DNA from: Solwaraspora sp. WMMA2056
GTDB lineage: Bacteria > Actinomycetota > Actinomycetes > Mycobacteriales > Micromonosporaceae
Reading direction: 5' to 3'
DNA: 64,000 nucleotides
Assembly (NCBI RefSeq): GCF_030345095.1
Contig: NZ_CP128360.1
Coordinates: forward strand, 3,844,001 to 3,908,000
Shown here: positions 43,391 through 51,247 of the stretch, piece after piece
Layout: each line of letters begins with the position of its first letter
Numbering within the stretch: the stretch's first letter is position 1
The notes under the pieces: generated by a model
Told to the model about the DNA's origin: nothing
What the model saw: the letters and a program-made list of their open reading frames with translations, nothing else
Database searches by the model: none
Position numbers and translations under genes: made by a program

Positions 43391-43618
43391 ATGGCAGCCA
43401 CCGGCACAGCCGCCACCACCGAGAAGGGTCGCCGGATCGTCGGAGCCGAGCGTCAGACCCTGGCCAAGGATCTCGTCAAGCGCTACACCTCCGGGGAGAG
43501 CATCCGCGCCCTGGCGGCCTCCACCGGCCGTTCCTACGGCTTCGTCCACCGGGTGCTCACCGAATCCGGCGTGCAACTGCGTCAGCGTGGCGGCGCTCGG
43601 CGTCGCAAGAAGGGATGA
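43391..43618 (+). CDS. Small helix-turn-helix DNA-binding protein
   Basis: A 75-residue basic protein. The centre TLAKDLVKRYTSGESIRALAASTGRSYGFVHRVLTESG fits a resolvase-type or MarR-like helix-turn-helix (recognition helix near SYGFVHRVLTE). The C terminus is very basic (RQRGGARRRKKG). This family is highly conserved and single-copy in actinomycetes, consistent with a nucleoid-associated or global role, but I do not recognise a named member. Its own promoter region contains a dyad. Confidence 0.75.
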   Translation: MAATGTAATTEKGRRIVGAERQTLAKDLVKRYTSGESIRALAASTGRSYGFVHRVLTESGVQLRQRGGARRRKKG

Positions 43619-43670
43619 CCGCACCTGCGTGTCGCGTCCTCCGTCACGACGGTCAGAGCCCCCGTTGACC

Positions 43671-44417
43671 GTGACCGACGGCGTACGCCTCGACTACGAC
43701 GGGCCGGTTGCGACGGTGACGTTGGACCGGCCCGACGTGCTCAACGCCCAGACGCCCCACATGTGGCGTGCGCTGCGTGACATCGGCCGGGAGTTGCGCG
43801 GCGACACACGGGTGGTGGTGGTCCGTGGCGCGGGCCGGGCCTTCTCCGCCGGCCTCGACCGGCGAGCGATCGAGCAGCTCCGAACCGCGCTGGTCGACCT
43901 TCCCGCAGACCGGGCGGCCGAGCAGATCGCCGGCTTCCAGGAGGCCTTCACCTGGCTGGGGCGACCCGACCTGATCAGCGTGGCCGCGGTGCACGGCCCG
44001 GCGGTCGGCGCGGGATTTCAGCTCGCGCTCGCCTGCGACCTGCGGATCGTCACCGAGGAGGCCCGACTGCGGATGGCCGAGGTGACCCTCGGGCTGGTGC
44101 CCGACCTGGGCGGGACCCGTCGGCTCGTCGAAACGGTCGGCTACGCCCGTGCGGTGGAGATCTGTGTGACCGGCCGGTGGGTCGACGCCGCCGAGGCGCG
44201 GCGGCTCGGGCTGGCAAACCTGGTGGTGCCCGGCGCCGAACTGTCCGCAGCGGTGGCGGACCTGGCGGCCGCCGTACTCGCCGGTCCACGTGACGCCGTG
44301 GTCGAGATCAAGGCACTGCTCGCCGGGGCGACCGACCGTAGCCCGGCGGACCAGCTACGCGCCGAGCGCGACGCCCAGGTCCGCCGGCTCCAGGACCTGG
44401 CCGGCACTGGCGAATGA
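43671..44417 (+). CDS. Enoyl-CoA hydratase/isomerase-family protein
   Basis: A 248-residue crotonase-fold enzyme. The oxyanion-hole elements are GRAFSAGLD and HGPAVGAGFQLALACDLRI. The acid region is MAEVTLGLVPDLGGT: the first catalytic Glu position of enoyl-CoA hydratases appears as Glu in RMAEVTLGL, and a second acid is less clear, so the reaction is uncertain. The start is taken as the GTG at 43671; a TTG two codons earlier is possible. It follows the HTH gene by 52 bp and has no fatty-acid genes around it. Confidence 0.85.
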   Translation: MTDGVRLDYDGPVATVTLDRPDVLNAQTPHMWRALRDIGRELRGDTRVVVVRGAGRAFSAGLDRRAIEQLRTALVDLPADRAAEQIAGFQEAFTWLGRPDLISVAAVHGPAVGAGFQLALACDLRIVTEEARLRMAEVTLGLVPDLGGTRRLVETVGYARAVEICVTGRWVDAAEARRLGLANLVVPGAELSAAVADLAAAVLAGPRDAVVEIKALLAGATDRSPADQLRAERDAQVRRLQDLAGTGE

Positions 44418-44593
44418 CTCAACGACTCCCAGCGGTGGCCGGTCCGACCGGTAAGGTCCAATAGGGGAATACGGTAGTTACCTGCGATCGTTGTCGGAGG
44501 CATCGGGGACACTGGTGTCCTTGAGTCGGTTCGACCCGACCGGGGACACGTCCGCGACAGGGGCGACACGGAAGGTGGGGGTGGCCGGTTTCG

Positions 44594-46588
44594 ATGGCTG
44601 GTGGTGGCGGTGGGATGGGCGGTCCGGGCGGCATGGGGGTCAGTTGGAGCATGCTGCGCGCGATGCGCGACGGTGACCAGGTGCGTGCCCACCGGGTCAG
44701 CCGGGGCACCACCCGACGCATCGTCGCCTTCGCCGGCCCGTACCGCCGGGACATCGTCGTCTTCCTGGTCACCGTGGTGCTGGCCGCCGGCATCGGGGTC
44801 GCCACCCCGGTCCTGGCCGGCAGCGTGGTCAACGCGATCACCGCCGGCGGGGCCGATGCCGGCACGACCGTGGTGCGCCTGGCGTTGTTCATCGCCGGGC
44901 TCGCCGTCGCCGACGCCCTGCTCTCCCTCGCCCAACGCTGGTACGCCGCCCGTATCGGGGAGGGCATCATCCTCGACCTGCGTACCCGGGTCTACGACCA
45001 CGTCCAGCGGATGCCGGTGCAGTTCTTCACCCGCACCCAGACCGGCGCCCTGGTCAGCCGGCTGAACAACGACGTGATCGGTGCCCAGCGGGCCTTCACC
45101 TCCACCCTGTCCGGTGTGGTCAGCAACGTCATCCAGTTGGTGCTCACCGCCGCCGTGATGTTCACCCTCTCCTGGCAGATCACCGCCCTGTCGCTGGTGC
45201 TGCTGCCGATCTTCATCGTGCCGGCCCGCCGGGTCGGCCGCCGGTTGGCCGAGATCACCCGCGAGTCGTACGACCTCGACGCCAAGATGAACGCCACGAT
45301 GACCGAGCGGTTCGGGGTCGCCGGGGCGCTGCTGGTCAAGCTCTTCGGCCAGCCCGACGTGGAAGCCAGACGGTTCGCAGAGCGGGCCGACCGGGTCCGC
45401 CAGATCGGTATCCAGTCCGCGATGTACTCTCGGACCTTCTTCGTGGCGATGCTCCTCGTCGCCTCCCTGGCCCAGGCCCTCACCTACGGCCTCGGCGGAT
45501 GGCTGGCCGTCACCGGGGCGGTCAGCGCCGGCACCGTCGTGACCCTCGCCCTGCTGCTGACCCGGCTGTACGGCCCGCTCACCGCCCTGTCCAACGTCCG
45601 GGTCGACGTGATGAGCGCGCTGGTCTCCTTCGACCGGGTGTTCGAGGTGCTCGACCTCGCCCCGTCGATCAGCGAACGCCCCGACGCCGTCGCGGTGCCG
45701 CCCGGCGCCGGCCGGTTGGAGTTTCGCGACGTCCGGTTCCGTTACCCGAGCGCGGCCGAGGTGTCGCTCGCCTCGCTGGAGGACGTCGCGACGCTGGACC
45801 GTACCAACGCCGAACCGGTGCTGCGCGGGCTGTCGTTCACCGCCGAGCCGGGCCAGCTCGTCGCGCTGGTCGGGCCCTCCGGCGCAGGCAAGAGCACCAC
45901 CGCGATGCTGGTGCCCCGGGTCTACGACGTCACCGACGGCCAGGTCCTGGTCGGCGGGGTGGACGTACGGGACGCGACCCTCGCCTCGCTGCGGGACACC
46001 ATCGGCGTGGTCACCCAGGACTCCCACCTGTTCCACGAGACGATCGCCGAGAACCTGCGGTACGCCCGACCGGAGGCCACCGACGACGAACTCTGGGCGG
46101 CGTTGCGTGGCGCCCAGGTCGACGAGCTGGTCCGTGCCCTGCCGGACGGACTGGACACCGTCGTCGGCGAGCGCGGGTACCGCTTCTCCGGCGGCGAGAA
46201 GCAGCGCATCGCGATCGCCAGGCTGCTGCTCAAGGCACCGTCGATCGTCATCCTCGACGAGGCCACCGCCCACCTGGACTCCGAATCCGAGGCGGCCGTG
46301 CAGCGGGCGCTGTCCGTGGCGTTGACCGGCCGGACGGCGTTGGTGATCGCCCACCGGCTCTCCACGGTCCGCGACGCGGACCAGATCCTGGTGCTCGACG
46401 AGGGCCGGATCGTGGAGCGGGGCCGGCACACCGAGCTGATCGGTGCCGGCGGGCTCTACGCCGAGCTCTACCGCACCCAGTTCGCCGTCGCCGATTCACC
46501 GACGCCGTACACCGACGACACCGGCCCGGATCCGGTCTCGCTCGCCGGGGCGCGGCGCTTCCCGATCGATGCCGAACCGGGCGGCTGA
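44594..46588 (+). CDS. ABC exporter, fused membrane and ATPase domains
   Basis: A 664-residue half-transporter. The Gly/Met-rich start MAGGGGGMGGPGG is common in actinomycete members. Six membrane helices span about residues 50-330, followed by an ATPase domain: Walker A VGPSGAGKSTT, Q-loop VTQDSHLFHETI, signature FSGGEKQRIAIARLLL, Walker B IVILDEATAHLD, switch IAHRLST. It is expected to homodimerise and export lipids, peptides or drugs. An insertion before Walker A (ASLEDVATLDRTNAEP) lengthens the first ATPase strand pair. Substrate unknown. The 176-bp upstream gap shows no other gene. Confidence 0.92.
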   Translation: MAGGGGGMGGPGGMGVSWSMLRAMRDGDQVRAHRVSRGTTRRIVAFAGPYRRDIVVFLVTVVLAAGIGVATPVLAGSVVNAITAGGADAGTTVVRLALFIAGLAVADALLSLAQRWYAARIGEGIILDLRTRVYDHVQRMPVQFFTRTQTGALVSRLNNDVIGAQRAFTSTLSGVVSNVIQLVLTAAVMFTLSWQITALSLVLLPIFIVPARRVGRRLAEITRESYDLDAKMNATMTERFGVAGALLVKLFGQPDVEARRFAERADRVRQIGIQSAMYSRTFFVAMLLVASLAQALTYGLGGWLAVTGAVSAGTVVTLALLLTRLYGPLTALSNVRVDVMSALVSFDRVFEVLDLAPSISERPDAVAVPPGAGRLEFRDVRFRYPSAAEVSLASLEDVATLDRTNAEPVLRGLSFTAEPGQLVALVGPSGAGKSTTAMLVPRVYDVTDGQVLVGGVDVRDATLASLRDTIGVVTQDSHLFHETIAENLRYARPEATDDELWAALRGAQVDELVRALPDGLDTVVGERGYRFSGGEKQRIAIARLLLKAPSIVILDEATAHLDSESEAAVQRALSVALTGRTALVIAHRLSTVRDADQILVLDEGRIVERGRHTELIGAGGLYAELYRTQFAVADSPTPYTDDTGPDPVSLAGARRFPIDAEPGG

Positions 46589-46601
46589 CTAGGCTGTCGG
46601 G

Positions 46602-46925
46602 ATGCAACCCGAGGCACTCGCGGCGGCCCTGCGTGACTTCGCCGACCGGATCGCGCGCTGCGACCCTGGCCCGTCGGACGGGGTTCCGCCCGAGGTGCCG
46701 GTCGAGGTGCGGGTCGGCGCAGCCGACCCCGTCCGGTTGACCGGCTCCGCCGCCGAGGCACTGGTCGCCGCCCTGCGCGCCTATCACGACCCCCGCGACC
46801 GGGGCCGCTGCGACCAGTGCGGTGGACGCCGGCTCGACGAGGCGCTGCAGTGCCTCGACTGTGGTCAGCCCGGTGGGTTGTTCGGTCAGCTGGTCCGGGA
46901 ACGCCTGCAGCGACACCACGGGTGA
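46602..46925 (+). CDS. Zinc-ribbon protein, unknown function
   Basis: A 107-residue protein. Its C-terminal third has two C-X2-C knuckles (CDQCGGRRLDEALQCLDC), a classic zinc ribbon. The N-terminal 75 residues are helical, with an acidic-proline segment in the middle. It lies 13 bp after the ABC exporter and is probably co-transcribed with it. No specific role is recognised. Confidence 0.7.
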   Translation: MQPEALAAALRDFADRIARCDPGPSDGVPPEVPVEVRVGAADPVRLTGSAAEALVAALRAYHDPRDRGRCDQCGGRRLDEALQCLDCGQPGGLFGQLVRERLQRHHG

Positions 46926-46946
46926 GCCGCCGGTCGTGGCTCACCC
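46920..46946. terminator. 9-bp hairpin shared by convergent genes
   Basis: GGGTGAGCC (46920-46928) pairs with GGCTCACCC (46938-46946) across a 9-base loop. It overlaps the stop of the zinc-ribbon gene and the stop of the convergent glycosylase gene, so it can end transcription from both sides. Confidence 0.7.
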
Positions 46947-47480
46947 GCCGGTGACCGCGCGCCGCAGCTCGCCGAACGCGGCCGCCAGGTCGTCCAGTTG
47001 ATAGTGGGCGTTGAGTCCGCTCGGATTCGGCAGCACCCACAGCTGGGCGCCGGCCACCGTCTCGGCCTGCCGGCCGATCACCGCCCGGGTGCGGCCGAAC
47101 CCGGCGCGGTACGCGGTCACCCCGACCACCGCGATCCACCGGGGCCGCAGCTGCTCGACCAGCCGGGCCAGCCGCTGCGCGCCGGCGACGAACTCGTCGG
47201 GGCGCAGCTCGTCGGCGCGGGCGGTGGCCCGGGGCACCACGTTGGTCAGCCCGAGGCCGAGGGCGGGCAGGAGCCGGTCCTCGGTCGGGTGCAGTTGCCG
47301 GCCGGTGAACCCGGACCGGTGCAGCGCCGGCCAGAACCGGTTACCGGGCCGGGCGAAGTGGTGCCCGACCGCTGCCGAGTACAGGCTGGGGTTGATGCCG
47401 CTGAACAGCACGTCGAGATCCGGGCCGACGACGTCGGGCAGCAGCCGTCCGGCACCGCCGGCCGCGATCCGCGCGATCAC
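46941..47480 (-). CDS. mug: Mismatch-specific uracil-DNA glycosylase family protein
   Basis: A 179-residue DNA repair enzyme. Motif 1 is FSGINPSLYSAAVGHHFARPGNRFW, with the GINPS of the Mug/TDG family, where the Asn activates water. Motif 2 is VLPNPSGLNAHY, which intercalates DNA. These enzymes remove U or T opposite G. The GTG at 47480 overlaps the stop of the SDR gene by 4 nt; the longer upstream frame is a shadow of that gene. Co-expression with the SDR is likely but the link is obscure. Confidence 0.9.
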   Translation of the reverse strand: MIARIAAGGAGRLLPDVVGPDLDVLFSGINPSLYSAAVGHHFARPGNRFWPALHRSGFTGRQLHPTEDRLLPALGLGLTNVVPRATARADELRPDEFVAGAQRLARLVEQLRPRWIAVVGVTAYRAGFGRTRAVIGRQAETVAGAQLWVLPNPSGLNAHYQLDDLAAAFGELRRAVTGG

Positions 47481-48238
47481 GGGTACGGCAGCGCGCCACC
47501 GTCGACCGGGATGGTCAGCCCGGTCAGGTAGCTGGCCGCCGGGGACAGCACGAACGCGGCGACCCGGCCGAACTCCGCCGGGTCGCCGAGCCGGCCGAGG
47601 GGGATCGCGGCCTGCGCGTCGGCGCGGGCCTGCTGCGGATCCGGGGCGGCGGCGAAGAGCTCCGCGTTGCGGTCGGTCATGATCCGGCCGGGCAGCAGAC
47701 TGACCACCCGTACGCCGCGTCGGGCGTACCGGTCGGCGAGTTCCTTGCCGACGGCGGCGAGCCCGGGGCGCAGCCCGTTGGAGACGCCCAGCCCCGGCAC
47801 CGGCATCCGGACCGAGGTCGACAGCACCAGCGCCACCGCGCCGCCGGCCGGCAGCGCGTCGGCGACGGTCCGCACCATCCGTACGGTGCCGAGGAAGACG
47901 GTCTCGAAGGCGTCCCGCCACTGCTGGTCGTCGACGGTACCGGCGTCGCCGGCCGTCGGCCCGCCGACCGAGACCAGAGCACCGTCCAGCCGCCCGAAGC
48001 GGTCGGTCGCGGCATCCACCAGCCGCTGGGCGTCCTCGGGTGCCGCCAGGTCCGACGGGACCGCGACGGCGTGCTCCGGGCCGCCGAGCCGCCGCACCGC
48101 AGCCGCCAGCCGGTCGGGGTCACGTGCCCCGAGGACCACCCGGGCACCGTCGGCGACCAGACAGGCGGCGGTGGCGAACCCGAGCCCTCGGGACGCGCCG
48201 GTCAACACGTACACCCGTTCGGTGAGGCCCAGATCCAT
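47477..48238 (-). CDS. Short-chain dehydrogenase-like protein lacking the YxxxK pair
   Basis: A 253-residue Rossmann protein. The cofactor loop TGASRGLGFATA, the following GARDPDRL (favouring NADPH) and the C-terminal SYLTGLTIPVDGGALP are typical of classical SDRs. Ser occurs in LSTSVRMPVPGLG. The expected Tyr and Lys, however, align with Ser and Arg in VSNGLRPGLAAVGKELA, so the normal proton relay is missing. Such SNxLR variants form their own SDR subgroup whose chemistry I cannot state. The start ATG at 48238 fits the family. It lies 44 bp downstream of the DUF692 cassette and could be part of that operon. Confidence 0.83.
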   Translation of the reverse strand: MDLGLTERVYVLTGASRGLGFATAACLVADGARVVLGARDPDRLAAAVRRLGGPEHAVAVPSDLAAPEDAQRLVDAATDRFGRLDGALVSVGGPTAGDAGTVDDQQWRDAFETVFLGTVRMVRTVADALPAGGAVALVLSTSVRMPVPGLGVSNGLRPGLAAVGKELADRYARRGVRVVSLLPGRIMTDRNAELFAAAPDPQQARADAQAAIPLGRLGDPAEFGRVAAFVLSPAASYLTGLTIPVDGGALPYP

Positions 48239-48282
48239 GACGGCGATCCTGCTACACACCGTCGGCATCGCCGTCGGCGGCC

Positions 48283-48762
48283 CTACCGTGCGGCGCGTCG
48301 CCGACGCAGCAGCCGTACCCGACGGGCGACCTGAACCACGACGCCGTCCGGCGTGCGGCGCAGCGCCGGCCACCGCCGCAGTCGGGGCCCGGACCGGCCG
48401 TCGTAGCGCCAGCGGACCTCGGCGACGGCGAGTTCCGCCCGGGCGGTCGCCGGAAGCTGTCCGGTCTCGGCCAGCTCGCGGGCCAGGTCCCAGCCGTCGC
48501 GCCAGCCGCCGACCGGCGTCCTGGCCCGCGCCCAGCTGACGAATACGGCGGGCCACCGGTCGGCGAGCGCACGGACCAGGCCCGGCCAGTGCCGGGCCAG
48601 CTCCCCGGCCCGCTTGTGCAGCAATGCCCGGCGGGCCGCCGCGAGCCGGTGCCGGTCGAAGCCGGCCGGGTCGGCCGCGCCCGTCACGAGTGCGGCGACC
48701 AGTGCCCGCTGGGCAGCGGCCAGCTCGCCGGCGCCGACGGTCGGGGGCAGCGAGTGGCTCAC
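48283..48762 (-). CDS. Small partner protein of the DUF692 enzyme
   Basis: A 159-residue protein, helical and very Arg/Ala-rich, with WPGLVRALADRWPAVFVSWARARTP in the middle and a basic C terminus (RRVRLLRRRRAAR). It overlaps the DUF692 gene by 4 nt. Proteins in this position (in the SCO6045-like group of Streptomyces, from memory) play the place of the substrate-recognition partner seen with other MNIO enzymes, such as MbnC with MbnB. Sequence similarity to MbnC is not obvious to me; the functional parallel is inference from context. Confidence 0.65.
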   Translation of the reverse strand: MSHSLPPTVGAGELAAAQRALVAALVTGAADPAGFDRHRLAAARRALLHKRAGELARHWPGLVRALADRWPAVFVSWARARTPVGGWRDGWDLARELAETGQLPATARAELAVAEVRWRYDGRSGPRLRRWPALRRTPDGVVVQVARRVRLLRRRRAAR

Positions 48763-49580
48763 GTGACCGGCTCCAGCCCGGCCGCCACCGCGATAGCGTC
48801 CAGCTCGGCATGCAGCTGGGCCGCTGGTGGATAGTGGCCGTCGCGTTCCAGCAGCACCGCCGGGGGGCGGCGGCGGGCGGACAGGTCGGCGAGCAGCCCC
48901 AGCACCTCGGCGGGGACCGCGTCGGTGTGCGTGTCGTGGTAGATCCCGTCGTGGTCGACGGCACCGCCGGCCACGTGCAGGTAGGCGATCCGCTCCAGCG
49001 GCATCCGCTCCAGTACGGCGACCGGATCCTGCCCCCGGTTGCGGGCGTTGGCGTACACGTTGGCGACGTCGAGCAGCAGCAGCGCGTCACAGCGCTCGAG
49101 GATCTCGGTGACGAAGTCCGGCTCGTCGAACTCGTCGTCGGGCCAGTCGAAGAGCGCGGCGATCGGTTCGAGGGCCAGCGGCACCGGCAGGTCCGCGCGG
49201 GCGCGGGCCACGTTCGCCACCACCGCGTCGAGGGCGGCCCGGGTCCGTGGCAACGGCAGCAGATGACCGGCCTCGACGCCGCCGGCCCGGACGAACGCGA
49301 TGTGCTCGCTGACCAGCGGGGCGTCCAGCAGCTGCGCGACCCGGGCCAGCCGGGTGACCCGGGCCGCCTCGACCGGCTCGGCGCCACCGAGGGAGAGCCG
49401 TACACCGTGCGCGACGACCGCCACGCCACGTGCGCGCAGCGCGGCCAGCTGCGGGTCGAGCGGCCGGTCCGGGTCGACCGACTCGGCGATCACCTCGGTG
49501 AACCGCAGCCCGGGCAGCGCCGCCACGACGCCAGCGATCTCGGTATGCCAGCCGATGCCGACGCCGTACGGACCGGTCAT
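48759..49580 (-). CDS. DUF692 multinuclear non-haem iron oxidase (MNIO)
   Basis: A 273-residue TIM-barrel enzyme of the DUF692 family, which includes MbnB, TglH and related iron enzymes that modify Cys or other residues of ribosomal peptides using oxygen. Metal-site and family segments are present: VVAHGVRLSLGG, LVSEHIAF, ALEPIAALFDW, LLLDVANVYANARN, IAYLHVAGG and HDTHTDAVPAEV. The ATG at 49580 overlaps the stop of the membrane-protein gene by 4 nt, and the stop overlaps the start of the partner gene by 4 nt, so all three are coupled. The likely substrate is the Cys-containing tail encoded just upstream. Confidence 0.88.
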   Translation of the reverse strand: MTGPYGVGIGWHTEIAGVVAALPGLRFTEVIAESVDPDRPLDPQLAALRARGVAVVAHGVRLSLGGAEPVEAARVTRLARVAQLLDAPLVSEHIAFVRAGGVEAGHLLPLPRTRAALDAVVANVARARADLPVPLALEPIAALFDWPDDEFDEPDFVTEILERCDALLLLDVANVYANARNRGQDPVAVLERMPLERIAYLHVAGGAVDHDGIYHDTHTDAVPAEVLGLLADLSARRRPPAVLLERDGHYPPAAQLHAELDAIAVAAGLEPVT

Positions 49581-50446
49581 CCGCCGCACCCGCCGCAGCC
49601 GCCACCGTCGCCCCCACCACCGTCGCCACTGCCGCCGCCGTCGCCCCCACCGGAGTTGGTGGCGTTGCGCTCGATCTCGGCGGTCTGGGCGAAGTCCGGA
49701 TCCATCGCCCACAGCGCTACCGCCCCGAACAGTGCGACCCCCATCGCGGCATCGGCCGCGCCGTAGGTGGCGTACGAAGGCCGGTTGCTGGGCGCGAGGT
49801 GCCGGTGCCGGCGGGCCAACTCCGCCAGGGCCCGCCGGCCGGCGGCGGTGACCGTGGGGACCTTGACGGTCAGGAAGAGTCCGATCGGGACGGTGAGGGC
49901 CAACAGCAGCATCAGGTAGCCGATCGGGCGGCCGGTCGACATTCCGGCGATCAGCCGCAGCACGCCGACGCCCGTCAGCGCCAGCATTGCGGCACCCAAC
50001 CAACGGGCGGTGGTGCGGCGGGCCGGTGGGACCAGCAGATCCCGATCGGTCAGCCGGTCGTGCAGCCGGTCCAGGCTCTGCCGTACCCAGATGTTGTCCG
50101 GCAGGTCGCGGACCCGGCGCTGCTCGCGGGCGCAGCGGTGGACGGTCGCGGTGAGATCGTCGGCGCCGGCCGGGAGCGGCCCGGGGGCGCTCAGCCGACC
50201 GCCGGCAGCGACGTCGATCGCTCCGGCGGTCCGCAGGGCACCGAGCGCGGCCTGGACGGCCCGCGCGACGCCGCCGGCGAGGTAGGCGACCTCGGTGCCG
50301 GTGAGCTCGTCCGGCCGGGTCTGCTCCCGGCCGGCCAGCGCGAGCAGCCGGTAGGCCACGTTGACCACCAGCAGAATCGCTGCCGCGAATCCGAACAGGG
50401 CCAGGAAGGTGGGGCCGGGGATGCCCCAGGTGTCGCCGGACGTCAT
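49577..50446 (-). CDS. TIGR04222-type membrane protein with Gly/Cys-rich C-terminal tail
   Basis: A 289-residue protein. One membrane helix near the N terminus (TFLALFGFAAAILLVVNVAYRLL) is followed by a soluble domain of about 110 residues (GTEVAYLAGGVARAVQAALGALRTAGAI), then two adjacent hydrophobic helices around residues 155-195 and another near residue 240. The last 24 residues consist only of Gly, Asp, Ser and Cys and end GDGGGCGGCGG; the two Cys in this tail are the only Cys outside one in the soluble domain. The ATG at 50446 has GGAGG four bases upstream, preferable to the earlier in-frame codons. Directly followed by, and coupled to, the MNIO gene. Confidence 0.82.
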   Translation of the reverse strand: MTSGDTWGIPGPTFLALFGFAAAILLVVNVAYRLLALAGREQTRPDELTGTEVAYLAGGVARAVQAALGALRTAGAIDVAAGGRLSAPGPLPAGADDLTATVHRCAREQRRVRDLPDNIWVRQSLDRLHDRLTDRDLLVPPARRTTARWLGAAMLALTGVGVLRLIAGMSTGRPIGYLMLLLALTVPIGLFLTVKVPTVTAAGRRALAELARRHRHLAPSNRPSYATYGAADAAMGVALFGAVALWAMDPDFAQTAEIERNATNSGGGDGGGSGDGGGGDGGGCGGCGG

Positions 50447-50552
50447 CACGCCTCCGAGGTTTGCGAGCGGTCCGTGTCCACGCGGCACCTCCGGGGTCTT
50501 GTCGGGCCGCGTGAATTCAGTGTGGGGCAGCCGCGCCAGTCACCGGAGCGCC

Positions 50553-51131
50553 TCAGCGCCGGGGCCGGCGGACCGCCTCTTCGACCAGGTCCAGCACGGC
50601 ACCCAGGTCGCCGGCGGGTCGGCCCATCGCCAGTTGCAGCACCAGCCCGTCGTAGGCCAGCTCCAGGAACCGGGCCAGCACGTCGATCGGTACGTCGTCG
50701 CGCAGCACTCCGGCGTCGCGTTGCCGCCGCAGCCGGTCCCGGGTGGCCTCGGCGATCGCCGCCGACCGGGCCGTCCACCGGCGGGCGAAGTCGGGGTCGG
50801 TACGCAACCGTCGGGACACCTCCAGCTGGCTGCCCAGCCAGCCGGCGGTGTCCGGCGCGGTGGAGCGGTGCAGCAGATCCCGCATGACCTGGACGAGGCC
50901 GTTGCGGGCCACCGTCTCGACCATGGCGGCGGCGTCGTCCTCGGCGACGGCGAGGAACAGCGAGTCCTTGTCCCGGAAGTGGTGGAAGATGGCTCCCCGG
51001 GACAGGCCGGTCGCTTCCTCCAGCCGCCGCACGGTCGCGCCTTCGTACCCGTGTCGGGCGAAGCAGACCCGCGCCGCTGCGAGGATCTCCTGGCGGCGGG
51101 CGTCGAGTTGGACCTGGCTCACCCGGGGCAT
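50553..51131 (-). CDS. acnR: TetR-family repressor of aconitase (AcnR-like)
   Basis: A 192-residue regulator. The N-terminal helix-turn-helix reads ILAAARVCFARHGYEGATVRRLEEATGLSRGAIFHHFRDK, nearly the same as Corynebacterium glutamicum AcnR from memory, as are LAVAEDDAAAMVE and the C-terminal VLDLVEEAVRRPR. AcnR represses acn. Here the gene lies about 1.1 kb downstream of acnA, separated by DUF2630 and a HAD gene on the opposite strand. A CCGTACGTACGG palindrome in its own promoter region resembles one upstream of acnA, supporting autoregulation and acnA control. Confidence 0.87.
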   Translation of the reverse strand: MPRVSQVQLDARRQEILAAARVCFARHGYEGATVRRLEEATGLSRGAIFHHFRDKDSLFLAVAEDDAAAMVETVARNGLVQVMRDLLHRSTAPDTAGWLGSQLEVSRRLRTDPDFARRWTARSAAIAEATRDRLRRQRDAGVLRDDVPIDVLARFLELAYDGLVLQLAMGRPAGDLGAVLDLVEEAVRRPRR

Positions 51132-51167
51132 GATGTGATCGTGTCAGGTGGGCCGACCTGGTGCAAT

Positions 51168-51179
51168 CCGTACGTACGG
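51168..51179. promoter_or_regulatory. Candidate AcnR operator 1 (CCGTACGTACGG)
   Basis: A perfect 12-bp palindrome 37 bp upstream of acnR and 69 bp upstream of the divergent HAD gene. With its right flank it reads CCGTACGTACGGCTTGTTA, which matches the acnA upstream site (55141 onward) at 16 of 19 positions. Left flank AAT gives AATCCGTACG, shared with a second site near acnA. Confidence 0.65.
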
Positions 51180-51181
51180 CT

Positions 51182-51202
51182 TGTTAAGTCTGCGGTTTAA
51201 CA
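51182..51202. promoter_or_regulatory. TGTTAA...TTAACA dyad between acnR and the HAD gene
   Basis: TGTTAA at 51182-51187 and TTAACA at 51197-51202 form an inverted repeat with 9 bases between. It lies next to the CCGTACGTACGG palindrome in a divergent promoter region and could be a second regulator site or part of the promoters. Confidence 0.35.
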
Positions 51203-51247
51203 CAGCAGGACTGTTCCGCGATACACGCTGTCGCGTAAGGTGCGCCC

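Noticed and set aside
43192-43668. Open frame running across the promoter and body of the small HTH gene
   Set aside because: It overlaps the conserved HTH gene in another frame, and its sequence has no recognisable fold.
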